64,000 nt of DNA from Arabiibacter massiliensis (GCF_900169505.1 NZ_LT827021.1:2573400-2637399), one strand, 5' to 3'; numbered from the stretch's first letter, positions 8,479-17,451 are shown. Numbers and translations: made by a program. The notes: a model not told the origin generated them from the letters alone.

Positions 8479-8673
8479 ATGGGAACGAATCAGAAACTGA
8501 CGGCACAGCAGAAGAGCGCGCGCATCAAGGCGGCGCAGGAGCGGGAACTCAAGGAGAAGGAGCGTCGCGAGGCGGCGGCCAGGACGAAGAAGATCTTCAC
8601 CATCGTGGTGTGCATCATCCTCGTGCTGGCCCTCGGCATCCCCACCGTGGCCCTCGCGTTCTTGGGCAGCTAG
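8479..8673 (+). CDS. small single-span membrane protein
   Basis: This 64-aa protein has a highly charged N-terminal helix (AQQKSARIKAAQERELKEKERREAA, residues 9-33) followed by one membrane span (IFTIVVCIILVLALGIPTVALAFLG, residues 39-63). It starts three bases after the amidohydrolase stop, so it is co-transcribed. Family and role are unknown; the topology suggests a cytoplasmic coiled coil anchored by a C-terminal helix. Confidence 0.7.
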   Translation: MGTNQKLTAQQKSARIKAAQERELKEKERREAAARTKKIFTIVVCIILVLALGIPTVALAFLGS

Positions 8674-8677
8674 CCTT

Positions 8678-8720
8678 TGTCATCCTGAGCGGAGGCCGAA
8701 GGCCGGAGTCGAAGGATCCC
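8678..8720. repeat. dispersed TGTCATCCTGAGCG repeat, single arm
   Basis: Contains TGTCATCCTGAGCGG and GTCGAAGGATCC, the two signatures of the repeat family that also occurs at 54171-54290, 55341-55604 and 57537-57642. Only one arm is present here, so it cannot form the long hairpin of the other copies. Confidence 0.75.
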
Positions 8721-8827
8721 GTGCGGTGCCAACTGGAGACGCTCCTGCTGACACCGCACGCCAACGACGCCCCCTGCCGGGCCTTGCCGTCTCGCCATGC
8801 TTTTTCTGTAAAGGAAGCTCGTTCAGC

Positions 8828-8856
8828 TTGCCCGCGCGTGGTTGTGATACTATAAA
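8828..8856 (+). promoter_or_regulatory. promoter of the tat operon
   Basis: TTGCCC at 8828-8833 and TATAAA at 8851-8856 with exactly 17 bases between, 58 bases upstream of the tatA/B start codon. A housekeeping-type promoter. Confidence 0.65.
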
Positions 8857-8913
8857 TCGTTGCCGCGCACGGGGCGCGGTGGAGAGTAGAGAAACCGCAC
8901 AAAGGGGTTTGCT

Positions 8914-9651
8914 TTGTTTGGAATCGGCCCATTCGAGTTCTTCCTCATCCTGCTGTTCGGGTTCCTTATTGTCGGGCCCGACAAACTGCCCGCAATGGCG
9001 AAGACGCTGGGGAAGGCCATCAATAAATTCAGAAGCGCTCAAGAGGAGATGAACAAGGTCATCAAGACGGAAGTCTACGACCCCACCTCCGACGAGCCCT
9101 TCAAGAACCCGCTCGAGGCCCTGTCGAAGGTGGCGGGCGACGAGAAGAAGCAGGAGAAGACCGAGAGCTTCTCCGAGCGCAAGGCGAAGTACGACAAGGA
9201 GCGCGCCGCCAAGAAGGCCGCCGAGGAGAAGAAGGCCGCTGCCGCGACGACGACCGCCGCTGCCGCCGGCACGGCTGCTGCCGCCGCGAAGCCGGTGGCG
9301 AAGCCCGACGGCTCATTCGAGAAGCCGGCTGCCGAAGAGCCTGCCGCGAAGCCCGCCGAGACGGCAGCCGCGAAGCCGAAGCCCTCGGCCGACGAGCTGT
9401 ACGGCACGAAGCCCGCGGCCAAGCCTGCGACGACGAAGCCTGCGGTGTCCAAGCCGACCGCCAAGCCTGCGGCGCCCAAGCCGGCCGCGGCGAAGAAGCC
9501 CGCACCCAAGCCCGCTGCGGCGAAGACCGAAGCCGAGAAGGCCGCCGCCCGCTCCGCCGCCGCGAAGAAGGCCGCCGCCACGCGCGCGGCCAACAAGAAA
9601 GCCGCCGAAGAGGCCGCCAAGGCCGCGGCCCAGAACGAGAAGGGGGAGTAA
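8914..9651 (+). CDS. tatB: twin-arginine translocase TatA/TatB subunit with long Ala/Lys/Pro tail
   Basis: Residues 4-22 form the single N-terminal membrane span, followed by the VGPDKLP hinge and the amphipathic helix (MAKTLGKAINKFRSAQEEM) of TatA/TatB proteins. The protein is 245 aa, much longer than usual: from about residue 90 it is almost only Ala, Lys, Pro, Glu and Thr (AKPAAPKPAAAKKPAPKP-like), resembling a histone-H1-like or cytoplasmic spacer tail. The TTG start is supported by AAAGGGG six bases upstream. It is followed after three bases by tatC. The GPDKLP hinge favours TatB, but it may serve as both. Confidence 0.88.
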   Translation: MFGIGPFEFFLILLFGFLIVGPDKLPAMAKTLGKAINKFRSAQEEMNKVIKTEVYDPTSDEPFKNPLEALSKVAGDEKKQEKTESFSERKAKYDKERAAKKAAEEKKAAAATTTAAAAGTAAAAAKPVAKPDGSFEKPAAEEPAAKPAETAAAKPKPSADELYGTKPAAKPATTKPAVSKPTAKPAAPKPAAAKKPAPKPAAAKTEAEKAAARSAAAKKAAATRAANKKAAEEAAKAAAQNEKGE

Positions 9652-9654
9652 GCC

Positions 9655-10482
9655 ATGCCCATCGGACCGGCACGTATGCCCCTTTTCGACCACCTGGGCG
9701 AGCTGCGCATGCGCCTCGTGCGCATTATCGCCTGCCTGGCTGTAGCTGTCGTCGTCTTTTACATGGCCTCGGAGACGATCGGCCATTTCCTGTTGCAACC
9801 CATCGCCGAGTTCCTTCCCCAGGACGCTCAGGGCTTTGCATCCACCTTGGCCCTTGATCCATTCGAGGGTTTCTCGACCCGCTTCAAAGTGTCTGTCTGG
9901 GCCTCGCTCGTCGCATGCGCCCCTGTCATCTTGTGGCAGATTCTCGCGTTCTTTCTGCCGGCTCTGAAGCCGAGCGAGCGCAAGTGGTTCGTCCCCACGT
10001 TCGGTGCGGCCGTCGCGCTGTTCGTGTTCGGCACGATCTTCTGCTACCTCATTATCCTGAATCCTGCGTTCCAGTGGCTCACCGACCAAGCTGCGGGTTT
10101 CGGTACGGTGGCGCCGCGCATGTCAACCTACATCGACACCATCGTGAAGTTCGAGATCGGCTTCGGCGTGGCGTTCGAGCTGCCGCTTGTGGTGTTCTAC
10201 CTAGTCATCTTCGACGTGGTGCCGTATAAGAAGCTGCGCGGCAGTTGGCGGATGGTGTACGTGGTGCTCATGGTCATCTCGGCCATGGCCACGCCCGATG
10301 CCTCGCCGGTCACCATGCTGCTGATGTTCGCGGCCATGATCGCGCTCTACGAGGGCAGCCTGCTCATCGCGCGCATCGTCCTGTCTGGTCGCATCAAGAA
10401 GCAGAACGCCGAGATCGCGGCCGAGGAAGCCGAGGAGGCCGCCGAGGAGCTCGCGCTCAAGAAGGCGAAGGCCAAGAAGTAA
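9655..10482 (+). CDS. tatC: twin-arginine translocase subunit TatC
   Basis: This 275-aa polytopic protein has the TatC signature near the start (MPLFDHLGELRMRLVRI), the conserved PLDPFEGFSTRFK-like periplasmic region (ALDPFEGFSTRFKVS) and about six membrane spans. It is the receptor for twin-arginine signal peptides and works with the TatA/B protein encoded just upstream. At least three proteins in this window (12710, 14402, 24747) carry Tat-type signals. The C-terminal tail is charged (EEAEEAAEELALKKAKAKK). Confidence 0.95.
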   Translation: MPIGPARMPLFDHLGELRMRLVRIIACLAVAVVVFYMASETIGHFLLQPIAEFLPQDAQGFASTLALDPFEGFSTRFKVSVWASLVACAPVILWQILAFFLPALKPSERKWFVPTFGAAVALFVFGTIFCYLIILNPAFQWLTDQAAGFGTVAPRMSTYIDTIVKFEIGFGVAFELPLVVFYLVIFDVVPYKKLRGSWRMVYVVLMVISAMATPDASPVTMLLMFAAMIALYEGSLLIARIVLSGRIKKQNAEIAAEEAEEAAEELALKKAKAKK

Positions 10483-10507
10483 GGCCCCGCATCCCGCTCG
10501 CTTTGGC

Positions 10508-10536
10508 ACGGCCCGTCGCATCGCGGCGGGCCGTTT
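10508..10536 (+). terminator. terminator of the tat operon
   Basis: Stem ACGGCCCG (10508-10515) against CGGGCCGT (10527-10534), followed by TT, 26 bases after the tatC stop. Confidence 0.55.
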
Positions 10537-10653
10537 CGCGAACGGGGCCCGCGAGCGCAGCTTTCGGCGGAGGCGTGCGTGCCGTTTGCTCAACGAGGCG
10601 GGCGTGACCGGCGCGGTTGGGCTACCATGATCGCGAACAAAGGAAGGAGCGTC

Positions 10654-11034
10654 ATGCACGAACTGGGAATCATGACCGGCGTGATGGACGCGGTCACCGC
10701 CTCGGCCGAGCAGGCCGGCGCCACGCGGGTGCTCAAGGTGAGCCTGTCGGTGGGCGAGATGACCGAGGCCATCGCCGACGCGCTCGAGTTCGCGTTCGAG
10801 GTGCTCACCGACGGCACGCTGTGCGAGGGCGCCGAGCTCGAGATAACGATGGTCAGGCCGAAGAGCCGCTGCCTCGAGTGCGGCGCGGAATACGAGCACG
10901 ACCGCTTCCACATGCTGTGCCCCGAATGCGGCAGCTTCGCCACCGAGCTCATCGCCGGCCGCGAGCTGCAGATCGACAGCATCGAGGTGGACATCCCCGA
11001 CGGCGAGGAGGCCGAGGAGCAGCCATGCAGATAG
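10654..11034 (+). CDS. hypA: hydrogenase maturation nickel metallochaperone HypA
   Basis: This 126-aa protein starts with the Ni-binding MHELGIM motif of HypA. It has the two CxxC zinc-site pairs (CLEC and CPEC) about 20 residues apart in the middle. It delivers nickel for NiFe-hydrogenase assembly together with HypB. AAGGAAGGAG precedes ATG 10654. Its 3' end overlaps hypB by ten bases. The acidic tail (DGEEAEEQPCR) makes it slightly longer than typical HypA. No hydrogenase structural genes are in the window. Confidence 0.93.
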   Translation: MHELGIMTGVMDAVTASAEQAGATRVLKVSLSVGEMTEAIADALEFAFEVLTDGTLCEGAELEITMVRPKSRCLECGAEYEHDRFHMLCPECGSFATELIAGRELQIDSIEVDIPDGEEAEEQPCR

Positions 11035-11678
11035 ACCTGAAGCAACCCATCTTGCAGAAGAACGAGGAGATCGCCGCCGAGCTGCGGCAGCGCTTCGCTG
11101 AGAACCGCGTGTTCGTGCTCGATCTTTTGGCCAGCCCCGGCTCCGGCAAGACGTCTACGATCCTCGCCACCATCGACGCGCTGCGCGACGAGTTTAACAT
11201 CGCCGTCATCGAGGGCGACATCGCCAGCAAGGTGGACGCCGAGAAGATCAAGGCGCAAGGCATCGCCGCCGTGCAGATCAACACGGGCGGCGCGTGCCAC
11301 CTGGAGGGCGCCATGATCAAGCGCGCCATCGACGTGCTCGACCTCGCGCGGTTGGACCTCATCATCGTGGAGAACGTGGGCAACCTCGTGTGCCCCACCG
11401 ACTTCGACCTGGGCGAGAACCTCAAGGTGATGATACTCTCTGTGCCCGAAGGCCACGACAAGCCGCTCAAGTACCCGGGCGTGTTCCAGGCGGCCGAGGC
11501 CGTGGTGCTCAACAAGGTGGACACCATGCCCGTGTTCAACTTCGACCGCGACGAGTTCGAGCGCGCGGTGCGCCAGCTCAATCCGGCCGCGCCCATCTTC
11601 CCCATCGCGGCCACGACGGGCGAGGGCGTGGAGGCGTGGGCCGAGTGGCTGGCCGAGCGCATCCGCGCCATTCAGTAA
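11025..11678 (+). CDS. hypB: hydrogenase/urease maturation GTPase HypB
   Basis: This 217-aa SIMIBI-class GTPase has a P-loop SPGSGKTST, a switch/metal-site segment INTGGACHLEGAMI, IIVENVGNLVCPTDFDLGE and a base-recognition NKVD. It lacks the N-terminal His-rich and CxxCGC nickel-storage motifs of some homologues. It powers nickel insertion into NiFe hydrogenase with HypA, whose gene it overlaps. ATG 11025 lies inside the end of hypA, so translation is coupled. Confidence 0.95.
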   Translation: MQIDLKQPILQKNEEIAAELRQRFAENRVFVLDLLASPGSGKTSTILATIDALRDEFNIAVIEGDIASKVDAEKIKAQGIAAVQINTGGACHLEGAMIKRAIDVLDLARLDLIIVENVGNLVCPTDFDLGENLKVMILSVPEGHDKPLKYPGVFQAAEAVVLNKVDTMPVFNFDRDEFERAVRQLNPAAPIFPIAATTGEGVEAWAEWLAERIRAIQ

Positions 11679-11748
11679 TCCGCAACCGGGTGGAAACAGG
11701 ACGCGCCTACACTGGGGGCAGCGGCTGGGCGAGCGAAAGGATCGGCGT

Positions 11749-12567
11749 ATGAAGACGGGCGAGAAGTACGACGCGTGCGTTGGCGCGCTCAAGGAGTTCG
11801 CGGAGGGCGCAGGGTTCACCGACGTGGTGATAGGGCTGTCGGGCGGCATGGACTCGACCCTGGTGGCGGCGATGTGCGCAGACGCGTTCGGCGCGGAGCG
11901 GGTGCACGGCGTGCTGCTGCCGGGCCCCTACTCGAGCGAGCATTCGGTGGAGGACGCGCGCGAACTGGCCGACAATCTGGGGATCCGCGCGGAGGTCGTG
12001 TCCATCTGCGAGCCGTTCGAGGCCTTCGAGCGCGTGCTCGCGCGGGCGTGCGGCGGCGAGCTCAAGGGCCTCGCGGCCGAGAACACGCAGGCGCGCTGCC
12101 GCATGGTGTGCCTCATGGCGCTGTCGAATGCGCACGGCTGGATGCTGGTGAACACGGGCAACAAGAGCGAGGCCATGATGGGCTACTCCACGCTCTACGG
12201 CGACACGGCCGGCGCGTTCGCCCCCATCGGCGGCCTGTACAAGAGCGACGTGTACGCCGTGGCGCGCTGGCGCAACGAGCGCGCGGAGGCCGAGGGCGCG
12301 CAGCCGCCCATCCCCGAGCGCGTGTTCGCGAAGCCGCCGAGCGCCGAGCTCTCGCCCGACCAGGAGGACGAGAAGAGCATGGGCATCGACTACGACACGC
12401 TGGACAAGCTGCTGTTCGCGCACATCGAGCAGGGCCTGGATGCGGAAGGCCTGGTGCGAGCCGGGTTCGCCGAGCGCGACGTGGAGCGCGTGCTGCGCAC
12501 CGTCCGCGCCACCGCCTTCAAGCGCGCCTTGGAGCCCCCGTCGCCCGACGTGGAGTTCTACGGGTAA
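11749..12567 (+). CDS. nadE: NH3-dependent NAD+ synthetase
   Basis: This 272-aa protein with the PP-loop GLSGGMDSTLVA (residues 29-40) activates deaminated NAD with ATP and amidates it. Further family landmarks are NTQARCRMVCLMALSN, LVNTGNKSEAMMGYSTLYGDTAGAFAPIGGLYKSDVY and KPPSAELSPDQEDEKSMG. There is no glutaminase domain, so ammonia is the likely nitrogen donor. It lies 70 bases after hypB and may be in the same transcript. Confidence 0.95.
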   Translation: MKTGEKYDACVGALKEFAEGAGFTDVVIGLSGGMDSTLVAAMCADAFGAERVHGVLLPGPYSSEHSVEDARELADNLGIRAEVVSICEPFEAFERVLARACGGELKGLAAENTQARCRMVCLMALSNAHGWMLVNTGNKSEAMMGYSTLYGDTAGAFAPIGGLYKSDVYAVARWRNERAEAEGAQPPIPERVFAKPPSAELSPDQEDEKSMGIDYDTLDKLLFAHIEQGLDAEGLVRAGFAERDVERVLRTVRATAFKRALEPPSPDVEFYG

Positions 12568-12709
12568 GGAGCGGGACGGCAGCCGCACTACTCCTGCGAA
12601 GATTGCGTGGCGAACGCCCCTGCCGCCCTCGTGCGCGGCGGGGGCGTCACTATACTCTGCTCAGATCGGGATCCGCACGACCGCCCTCGCTCAAAAGGAG
12701 CCGCACGCC

Positions 12710-14230
12710 ATGGAGCGCCGCTCGTTCTTCAAACTCGCCGGCATATCGACCGCCGCCCTCGCCGCCGGGGGCGTCCTCGGTTCGTGCGAATCGGGCCAGC
12801 TGCCGGCGAACCCCCTCGATGCGAGCGTTGTCGGCGGCAAGGCCGAGGATGCGAGCGTCATGGGCCAGCCGGCTGTCTCGTTCTCCTCGGACGTGGACGT
12901 GCTCGTGGTGGGCAGCGGCATCGCCGGGCTCTCGGCCGCCATGGCGCCCCTCGAGGCCAAGCGTTCCGTCATGGTGGCGGACAAGCTCGACCTTCTGGGC
13001 GGGGAGAGTTTCACGTCGAACGGCGTGATGCGCGTGGCGGGCAGCGGCGTGCAGCGCGCTGCGGGTATCAAGGCCGATGCCGCCTCCGAATGGGGCGCGC
13101 GCAAGAAGGAGCTCGAGGCCGCCGGCGTGACCGATCTCGACTTCGCCAAGCGCCTGTTCGAGGCGGCGCCCGCCTGGGTCGACCACCTGGTTGACGAGTA
13201 CGGCGCGCAGTTCGCCGACCCTGCGACCTATGCGCGCGACGGCGAGAACGGCTCGATCCTGCTGCCGAAGAACGGTCTCGGCGACATGGAGAGCGCGATG
13301 GTCCCTCTGCGCGACGGGCTGTCGGAGAAGGGGGCGCTGTTCTCCACCGGCTTGCGGGCCGAAGCCTTCATCCTCGCAGCGGACGGCTCCGTGTGCGGCG
13401 TGCGGTTCGCGGCCGTGAGCGGGGGGACGGTGACCGACGTGCGTGCGCGGCGCGTCGTGGTGGCCACCGGCGGGTTCGCCAGCAGCCAGCCGCTCGTGCA
13501 CGCCTACACGCCCGACTACGAGCGCGTCGGCTGCTACACCGTGGCGTCCATGGGCGAGGGCCAGCTTCTGTGCGCGGCGGCGGGCGGCCAGCTCTCCGGC
13601 ATGGACAAAGCGGCGCCGCTCACGAGCGACCTGCCGCAGGCGGCGGCGTGGAGCCTGTTCGGACCGGTGGTGGCCGTGGACGCGCTGGGCGCTCGCTTCG
13701 CCCGCGAGGACGGATCCGGCGCGGTGGCGAACGCCTGCTTCGCCGGCGAGCGGGGCTTTTGGTGGACGGTGTTCGACAAGCAGCTGGCCGAGAGCGGCCA
13801 ATCGCGCAGTATCGCGCAGCTGACCAGCCAGAACGCGAAGCGCTTCGCGGGCCCGTGCGACACTGCGGAAGAGCTCGCCGAGGCGACGGGGCTGCCGGGC
13901 GACGCCCTCGCGGCCACGATCGACCGCTACAACGAGCTGGTGAAGGCGGGCAAGGACGACGACTTCGGCCGTGTGCTGAGCCTACGCCCGCTTGAAGGCC
14001 CCTTCTACGCGCTCAAGCAGTTCCCCGTGCGCTACAAGTCGCGCGGCGGCGTGAAGACCGACGGCGAGGGCCGCGTGCTGAACGCGGCGGGCGCGGCCAT
14101 CCCGGGCGTGTTCTGCTGCGGGTCGGCGGCTGCGGGCAGCCCCGACGGCCTGGCGGCGAACGGGGCGTTCGGCCAGCTGGTTGGCCAGGCGGTAGCCGCG
14201 TCCCTCGACGAGGAGGACGCGCAAGGCTAG
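12710..14230 (+). CDS. Tat-exported FAD-dependent reductase (fumarate reductase flavoprotein family)
   Basis: This 506-aa protein has a twin-arginine signal (MERRSFFKLAG) ending in a possible lipobox LGSC, so it is probably exported folded and lipid-anchored. The FAD-binding motif VLVVGSGIAGLSAAMAP is at about residues 64-80. The C-terminal FAD segment reads GVFCCGSAAAGSPDGLAANGAFGQLVGQAVA. It belongs to the fumarate reductase/urocanate reductase-like FAD_binding_2 superfamily but has no heme or FMN domain, so electrons must come from a partner. AAAAGGAG precedes ATG 12710; TATACT at 12651-12656 is a likely -10. Substrate unknown. Confidence 0.85.
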   Translation: MERRSFFKLAGISTAALAAGGVLGSCESGQLPANPLDASVVGGKAEDASVMGQPAVSFSSDVDVLVVGSGIAGLSAAMAPLEAKRSVMVADKLDLLGGESFTSNGVMRVAGSGVQRAAGIKADAASEWGARKKELEAAGVTDLDFAKRLFEAAPAWVDHLVDEYGAQFADPATYARDGENGSILLPKNGLGDMESAMVPLRDGLSEKGALFSTGLRAEAFILAADGSVCGVRFAAVSGGTVTDVRARRVVVATGGFASSQPLVHAYTPDYERVGCYTVASMGEGQLLCAAAGGQLSGMDKAAPLTSDLPQAAAWSLFGPVVAVDALGARFAREDGSGAVANACFAGERGFWWTVFDKQLAESGQSRSIAQLTSQNAKRFAGPCDTAEELAEATGLPGDALAATIDRYNELVKAGKDDDFGRVLSLRPLEGPFYALKQFPVRYKSRGGVKTDGEGRVLNAAGAAIPGVFCCGSAAAGSPDGLAANGAFGQLVGQAVAASLDEEDAQG

Positions 14231-14401
14231 CCGCCGCCGCGCTGAGCTCTGCGTTGTCGGCCGGTTGCCAAGGTGCAAAGGGGCGGGAACCGGGCCTCGA
14301 CACCCCCATGGAAGAATGATCTCGTACCTATTCGCGAAAGCCGCGGCGGGCGTCCCTCGTCCGCGACGAGCGGCTCCGGACAAGGAAGCGAGGTCTTCCC
14401 C

Positions 14402-16027
14402 ATGAACGAAGATGCGAGCAACTCCGGCGTGTCGCGCCGCGCGTTTTTGGCCGGCGCATGCGCCACGGGCGCGCTGGCGCTGGCGGGCGGTTTGACCGCG
14501 TGCGCGCAGGAGCCCCAGGCCACGGGCCAGGGCGACGCCGGCGGCACCGGCACGGGCACGAACGGCGACGCGGTGCTCGGCAGCCCTGCCCCGGCCAACG
14601 TCGACAAGACCTACGACACCGACCTGCTCATCGTGGGCGCGGGCGGCAGCGGGCTGGCGTGCGCGGTGCAGGCAGCGCTCGACGGCACGAAGTTCATCCT
14701 GGTGGAGAAGGGCTCACAGGTGGGCGGCAACGCCAGCTTCGTCGAGGGCATGTTCGCGGTCAACTCGACGCTGCAGCGCGAGCAGGGCATCGAGATCGAG
14801 CCCGCCGAGATCATCGAGGCCGAGCTCACGCGCGGCCAGCACCGCCAGAACGGCGATCTGTGGCTCGACCTGGTGAACAAGTCGGCCGAGAACATCGAGT
14901 GGTGCCAGGAGCAGGGCGTGCTGTACGCCGGCAACGTGGATGACTACTACGGCGGCCTGTTCCCCACGTTCCACTGGTTCCAGGACGGGAAAGCCCAGGT
15001 GGGCTACGTCGATCCCATGAAGGCGCGCCTCGACGAGCTGGGGGCGGAGGTGCACCTCAACACCACCGTGAACGGCATCATGCGCGACGGCGACAAGAAG
15101 GTGACCGGGGCCTACGCCGAGGGCGACGAGGGCGTCGTGCAGTACAACGCGCGCGCCGTGGTGCTGGCCACCGGCGGCTTCGGCGGCAACGCCGAGGTCA
15201 TCGCCGAGCAGGGCTGGGACACCGACGGCATCCACATCGTGGGTTCGCCCAACGCCGCCGGCGACGGCTACCGCCTGGCCATGGACCAGGGCGCGCGCAA
15301 CTTCATGGCGCAGTCGGCCCAGTCCATCCTCTACGCCATCCAGGCCTTCCCGCCCATCGACTTCCACGACGCGGCCGAGAACCCCATCAACGGCTACTTC
15401 GGCATCGCGGCGGGCGGCCCGGTGCTGTGGGTGAACGAGGCGTGCCAGCGCTACTCGCGCGAGAACCTCGCCGACGACAACCTGGTGCTCCAGTGCATCC
15501 CCGGCAAGTCGAACAAGGAGAACTACGTGGTGTTCGACCAGGGCATCTTCGATCGGTTCTTCGGCAAAGACGACGACGCGAAGAAGATGTTCGACGACGC
15601 CGTGTCCAAAAACGACGGCGACAGCCTCTACCGCGGCGACACCATCGAGGAGCTGGCGGGGAAGTTCGACCTTGACGCCGACGCGCTCAAGGCCACGGTT
15701 GACCACTACAACGAGCTGTGCGCGGCCGGGGCCGACACCGACTTCGGCAAGCCCGCCGAGCTCATGGTGGTCATCGAGAACGCGCCGTTCTACCTGGCCA
15801 AGCTCTCGTACAGCTACTTCTTCTCCGTCGGCGGCATCACCACCGACAAAGAGCGTCGCGTGCTCGACGGCGACCGCGACCCCATCGAGGGCCTCTACGC
15901 CATCGGCAACGACGGCAACATGCTCTACCGCAACGTGTACACCATCAACATGCCCGGCACCGCCTTCGGCAACCAAGTGAACAGCGGCCGCGAAGCCGCC
16001 ACCGCCGTGAAGGAGTATTTGGCATAA
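14402..16027 (+). CDS. Tat-exported FAD-dependent reductase (fumarate reductase flavoprotein family), second copy
   Basis: This 541-aa protein has a Tat signal (SRRAFLAGACATGALALAGG) followed by lipobox LTAC. FAD motif: LLIVGAGGSGLACAVQAAL. Family landmarks include GSQVGGNASFVEGMFA, LATGGFGGNAEVIAE, SPNAAGDGYRLAMDQGA and the C-terminal YAIGNDGNMLYRN...GTAFGNQVNSGREAATAVKEYL. It is more canonical than its upstream neighbour and divergent from it, so the two are unlikely to be subunits of the same reaction. It is followed by a strong hairpin overlapping the stop codon, then a two-component pair that may regulate it. Confidence 0.88.
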   Translation: MNEDASNSGVSRRAFLAGACATGALALAGGLTACAQEPQATGQGDAGGTGTGTNGDAVLGSPAPANVDKTYDTDLLIVGAGGSGLACAVQAALDGTKFILVEKGSQVGGNASFVEGMFAVNSTLQREQGIEIEPAEIIEAELTRGQHRQNGDLWLDLVNKSAENIEWCQEQGVLYAGNVDDYYGGLFPTFHWFQDGKAQVGYVDPMKARLDELGAEVHLNTTVNGIMRDGDKKVTGAYAEGDEGVVQYNARAVVLATGGFGGNAEVIAEQGWDTDGIHIVGSPNAAGDGYRLAMDQGARNFMAQSAQSILYAIQAFPPIDFHDAAENPINGYFGIAAGGPVLWVNEACQRYSRENLADDNLVLQCIPGKSNKENYVVFDQGIFDRFFGKDDDAKKMFDDAVSKNDGDSLYRGDTIEELAGKFDLDADALKATVDHYNELCAAGADTDFGKPAELMVVIENAPFYLAKLSYSYFFSVGGITTDKERRVLDGDRDPIEGLYAIGNDGNMLYRNVYTINMPGTAFGNQVNSGREAATAVKEYLA

Positions 16028-16055
16028 AAGGGGACAGTCCCCTTTTATGCCATTT
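16021..16055 (+). terminator. terminator hairpin overlapping the flavoprotein stop codon
   Basis: Perfect 14-bp stem GGCATAAAAGGGGA (16021-16034) / TCCCCTTTTATGCC (16038-16051) with loop CAG, followed by ATTTTG. The TAA stop of the preceding gene lies within the left arm. Confidence 0.75.
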
Positions 16056-16058
16056 TGA

Positions 16059-16149
16059 GGGTGACAAAGGGATATTGTCACGTTCCCCGGCGCGTCTGCA
16101 AGCCGCAAGCCTCCCGAGAACGTGACATTACCCCGGCCCTTTGTCACCC
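16059..16149. repeat. imperfect inverted repeat element (GGGTGACAAAGGG...)
   Basis: The left arm starting GGGTGACAAAGGG and containing TTGTCACGTTC (16059-16085) pairs with GAACGTGACA...CCCTTTGTCACCC (16118-16149). The two parts of the arm are offset by a few unpaired bases. A related CCCGTCCCTTTGTCAC stretch occurs at about 16153-16168 and again at about 20480-20500, so this is a small dispersed element. Confidence 0.6.
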
Positions 16150-16224
16150 TGCCCCGTCCCTTTGTCTCACCCCTACACCCGATGGAGTATGGCGCGGGGC
16201 GGGCGGCTGGCTTAGTATGGGGGC

Positions 16225-17448
16225 ATGGAAAACTTTCTGGTGAACAACCGGCCGATGACGGCGAAGGACTGGGCGGTGGACGTCGCGGTGACGGCCGTGG
16301 CGTTTCTGTTCGGCTGCGGGCAGCTCATGCTGGCGGCATCGAACATCGTCATCCCCGACCTCGCGCTGCGCCAGTACCTCGGCATGGTGAACGTCGTGCC
16401 CAATGTGCAGGTGTTCGTGGCGCTCGCCCTCACCACGCTGCCGCTCATCGTGCGGCGGCGCTACCCGTGGCCGGTGTTCGCCTTCTGCTTCGTCGCGTTC
16501 CTGAGTTTGCAGAACTCGTTCAGCGGCTTCTCGCTTACCATCGTCGGACCGGTGGTGGCGCTCTACACCATCGCCCACGAGCGCGGCCGCGCCGAGGCGG
16601 TCGTGGGGGCGGCCGTGGCCGTGATCGGGCTTTTGTTCGCCGACGCGCCCTCGCGCACGGCCAGCCTCGCGTTCTTCACGCGCTTCCAGAACATCGCGCT
16701 CGTGGTGGCCGCCGCGTTCGCCGGCTACGCCTACCGCGTGCACCGCGCCTACGTCCAGGCCGTGGAGGAGCGCGCCACCGAGGCCGAGCGCTCGCGCGAG
16801 GAGGAGGCCGCCCGTCGCGTGGAGGAGGAGCGCGTGCGCATCGCGCGCGAGGTGCACGACATCACGGCGCACTCGCTGTCGGCCGTGAGCATCCAGGCCG
16901 CGGCAGCCGAGCGGCTCATCGACCGCGACCCGGCGGCGGCCAAGGAGGCTATCGCCACGGTGCGCGCCACCGCGAAGGGCGCGCTCGATGACATCCGCAG
17001 CATGATCGGCGTGCTGCGCTGCGGCGACGAAGCGGAGACCTCGCCCACCGCCGGCACCGACCGGCTGGCCGACCTGGCTTCCTACCTGCGCGGCGCCGGC
17101 ATCGACGCCGCGCTCGACGAGTCCTCCTACGATCGCGCGCGCGTGCCGGCGCACGTGGACATGGCGCTGTTCGGCATCGCCCGCGAGGCGGCTACCAACA
17201 TCGTACGCCACGCGGGGGCGCGCTCGGCGGCCATCCGCGTCGCGCTCGAGGACGGCCAGGCGCGGCTCGTCGTGGAGGACGACGGGCGCGGCTGCGAGGG
17301 CGACGCGCTCCGCGCGGGCGGCGGCCACGGCATCGAGGGCATGGCCGAGCGCGTGCACCTGCTGGGCGGCGCGTTCTCGGCGGGCGCGAAGGCGGGCGGC
17401 GGGTTCCGCGTGGTGGCGAGCATCCCGGTGAGGGGAACGGAGGCGTAG
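16225..17448 (+). CDS. NarL-type sensor histidine kinase
   Basis: This 407-aa protein has five or so membrane spans in the first 170 residues with almost no periplasmic loop. It is followed by a coiled coil (AVEERATEAERSREEEAARRVEEER), the HisKA_3 phosphoacceptor region IAREVHDITAHSLSAV (His 211) and a HATPase_c domain (EAATNIVRHAG; DDGRGCEGD; GGGHGIEGMAERV). It likely senses a membrane or quinone-associated signal. The response regulator gene follows after three bases. ATG 16225 has TAGTAT ending six bases upstream and no good Shine-Dalgarno, suggesting a leaderless message. Confidence 0.9.
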   Translation: MENFLVNNRPMTAKDWAVDVAVTAVAFLFGCGQLMLAASNIVIPDLALRQYLGMVNVVPNVQVFVALALTTLPLIVRRRYPWPVFAFCFVAFLSLQNSFSGFSLTIVGPVVALYTIAHERGRAEAVVGAAVAVIGLLFADAPSRTASLAFFTRFQNIALVVAAAFAGYAYRVHRAYVQAVEERATEAERSREEEAARRVEEERVRIAREVHDITAHSLSAVSIQAAAAERLIDRDPAAAKEAIATVRATAKGALDDIRSMIGVLRCGDEAETSPTAGTDRLADLASYLRGAGIDAALDESSYDRARVPAHVDMALFGIAREAATNIVRHAGARSAAIRVALEDGQARLVVEDDGRGCEGDALRAGGGHGIEGMAERVHLLGGAFSAGAKAGGGFRVVASIPVRGTEA

Positions 17449-17451
17449 CGG

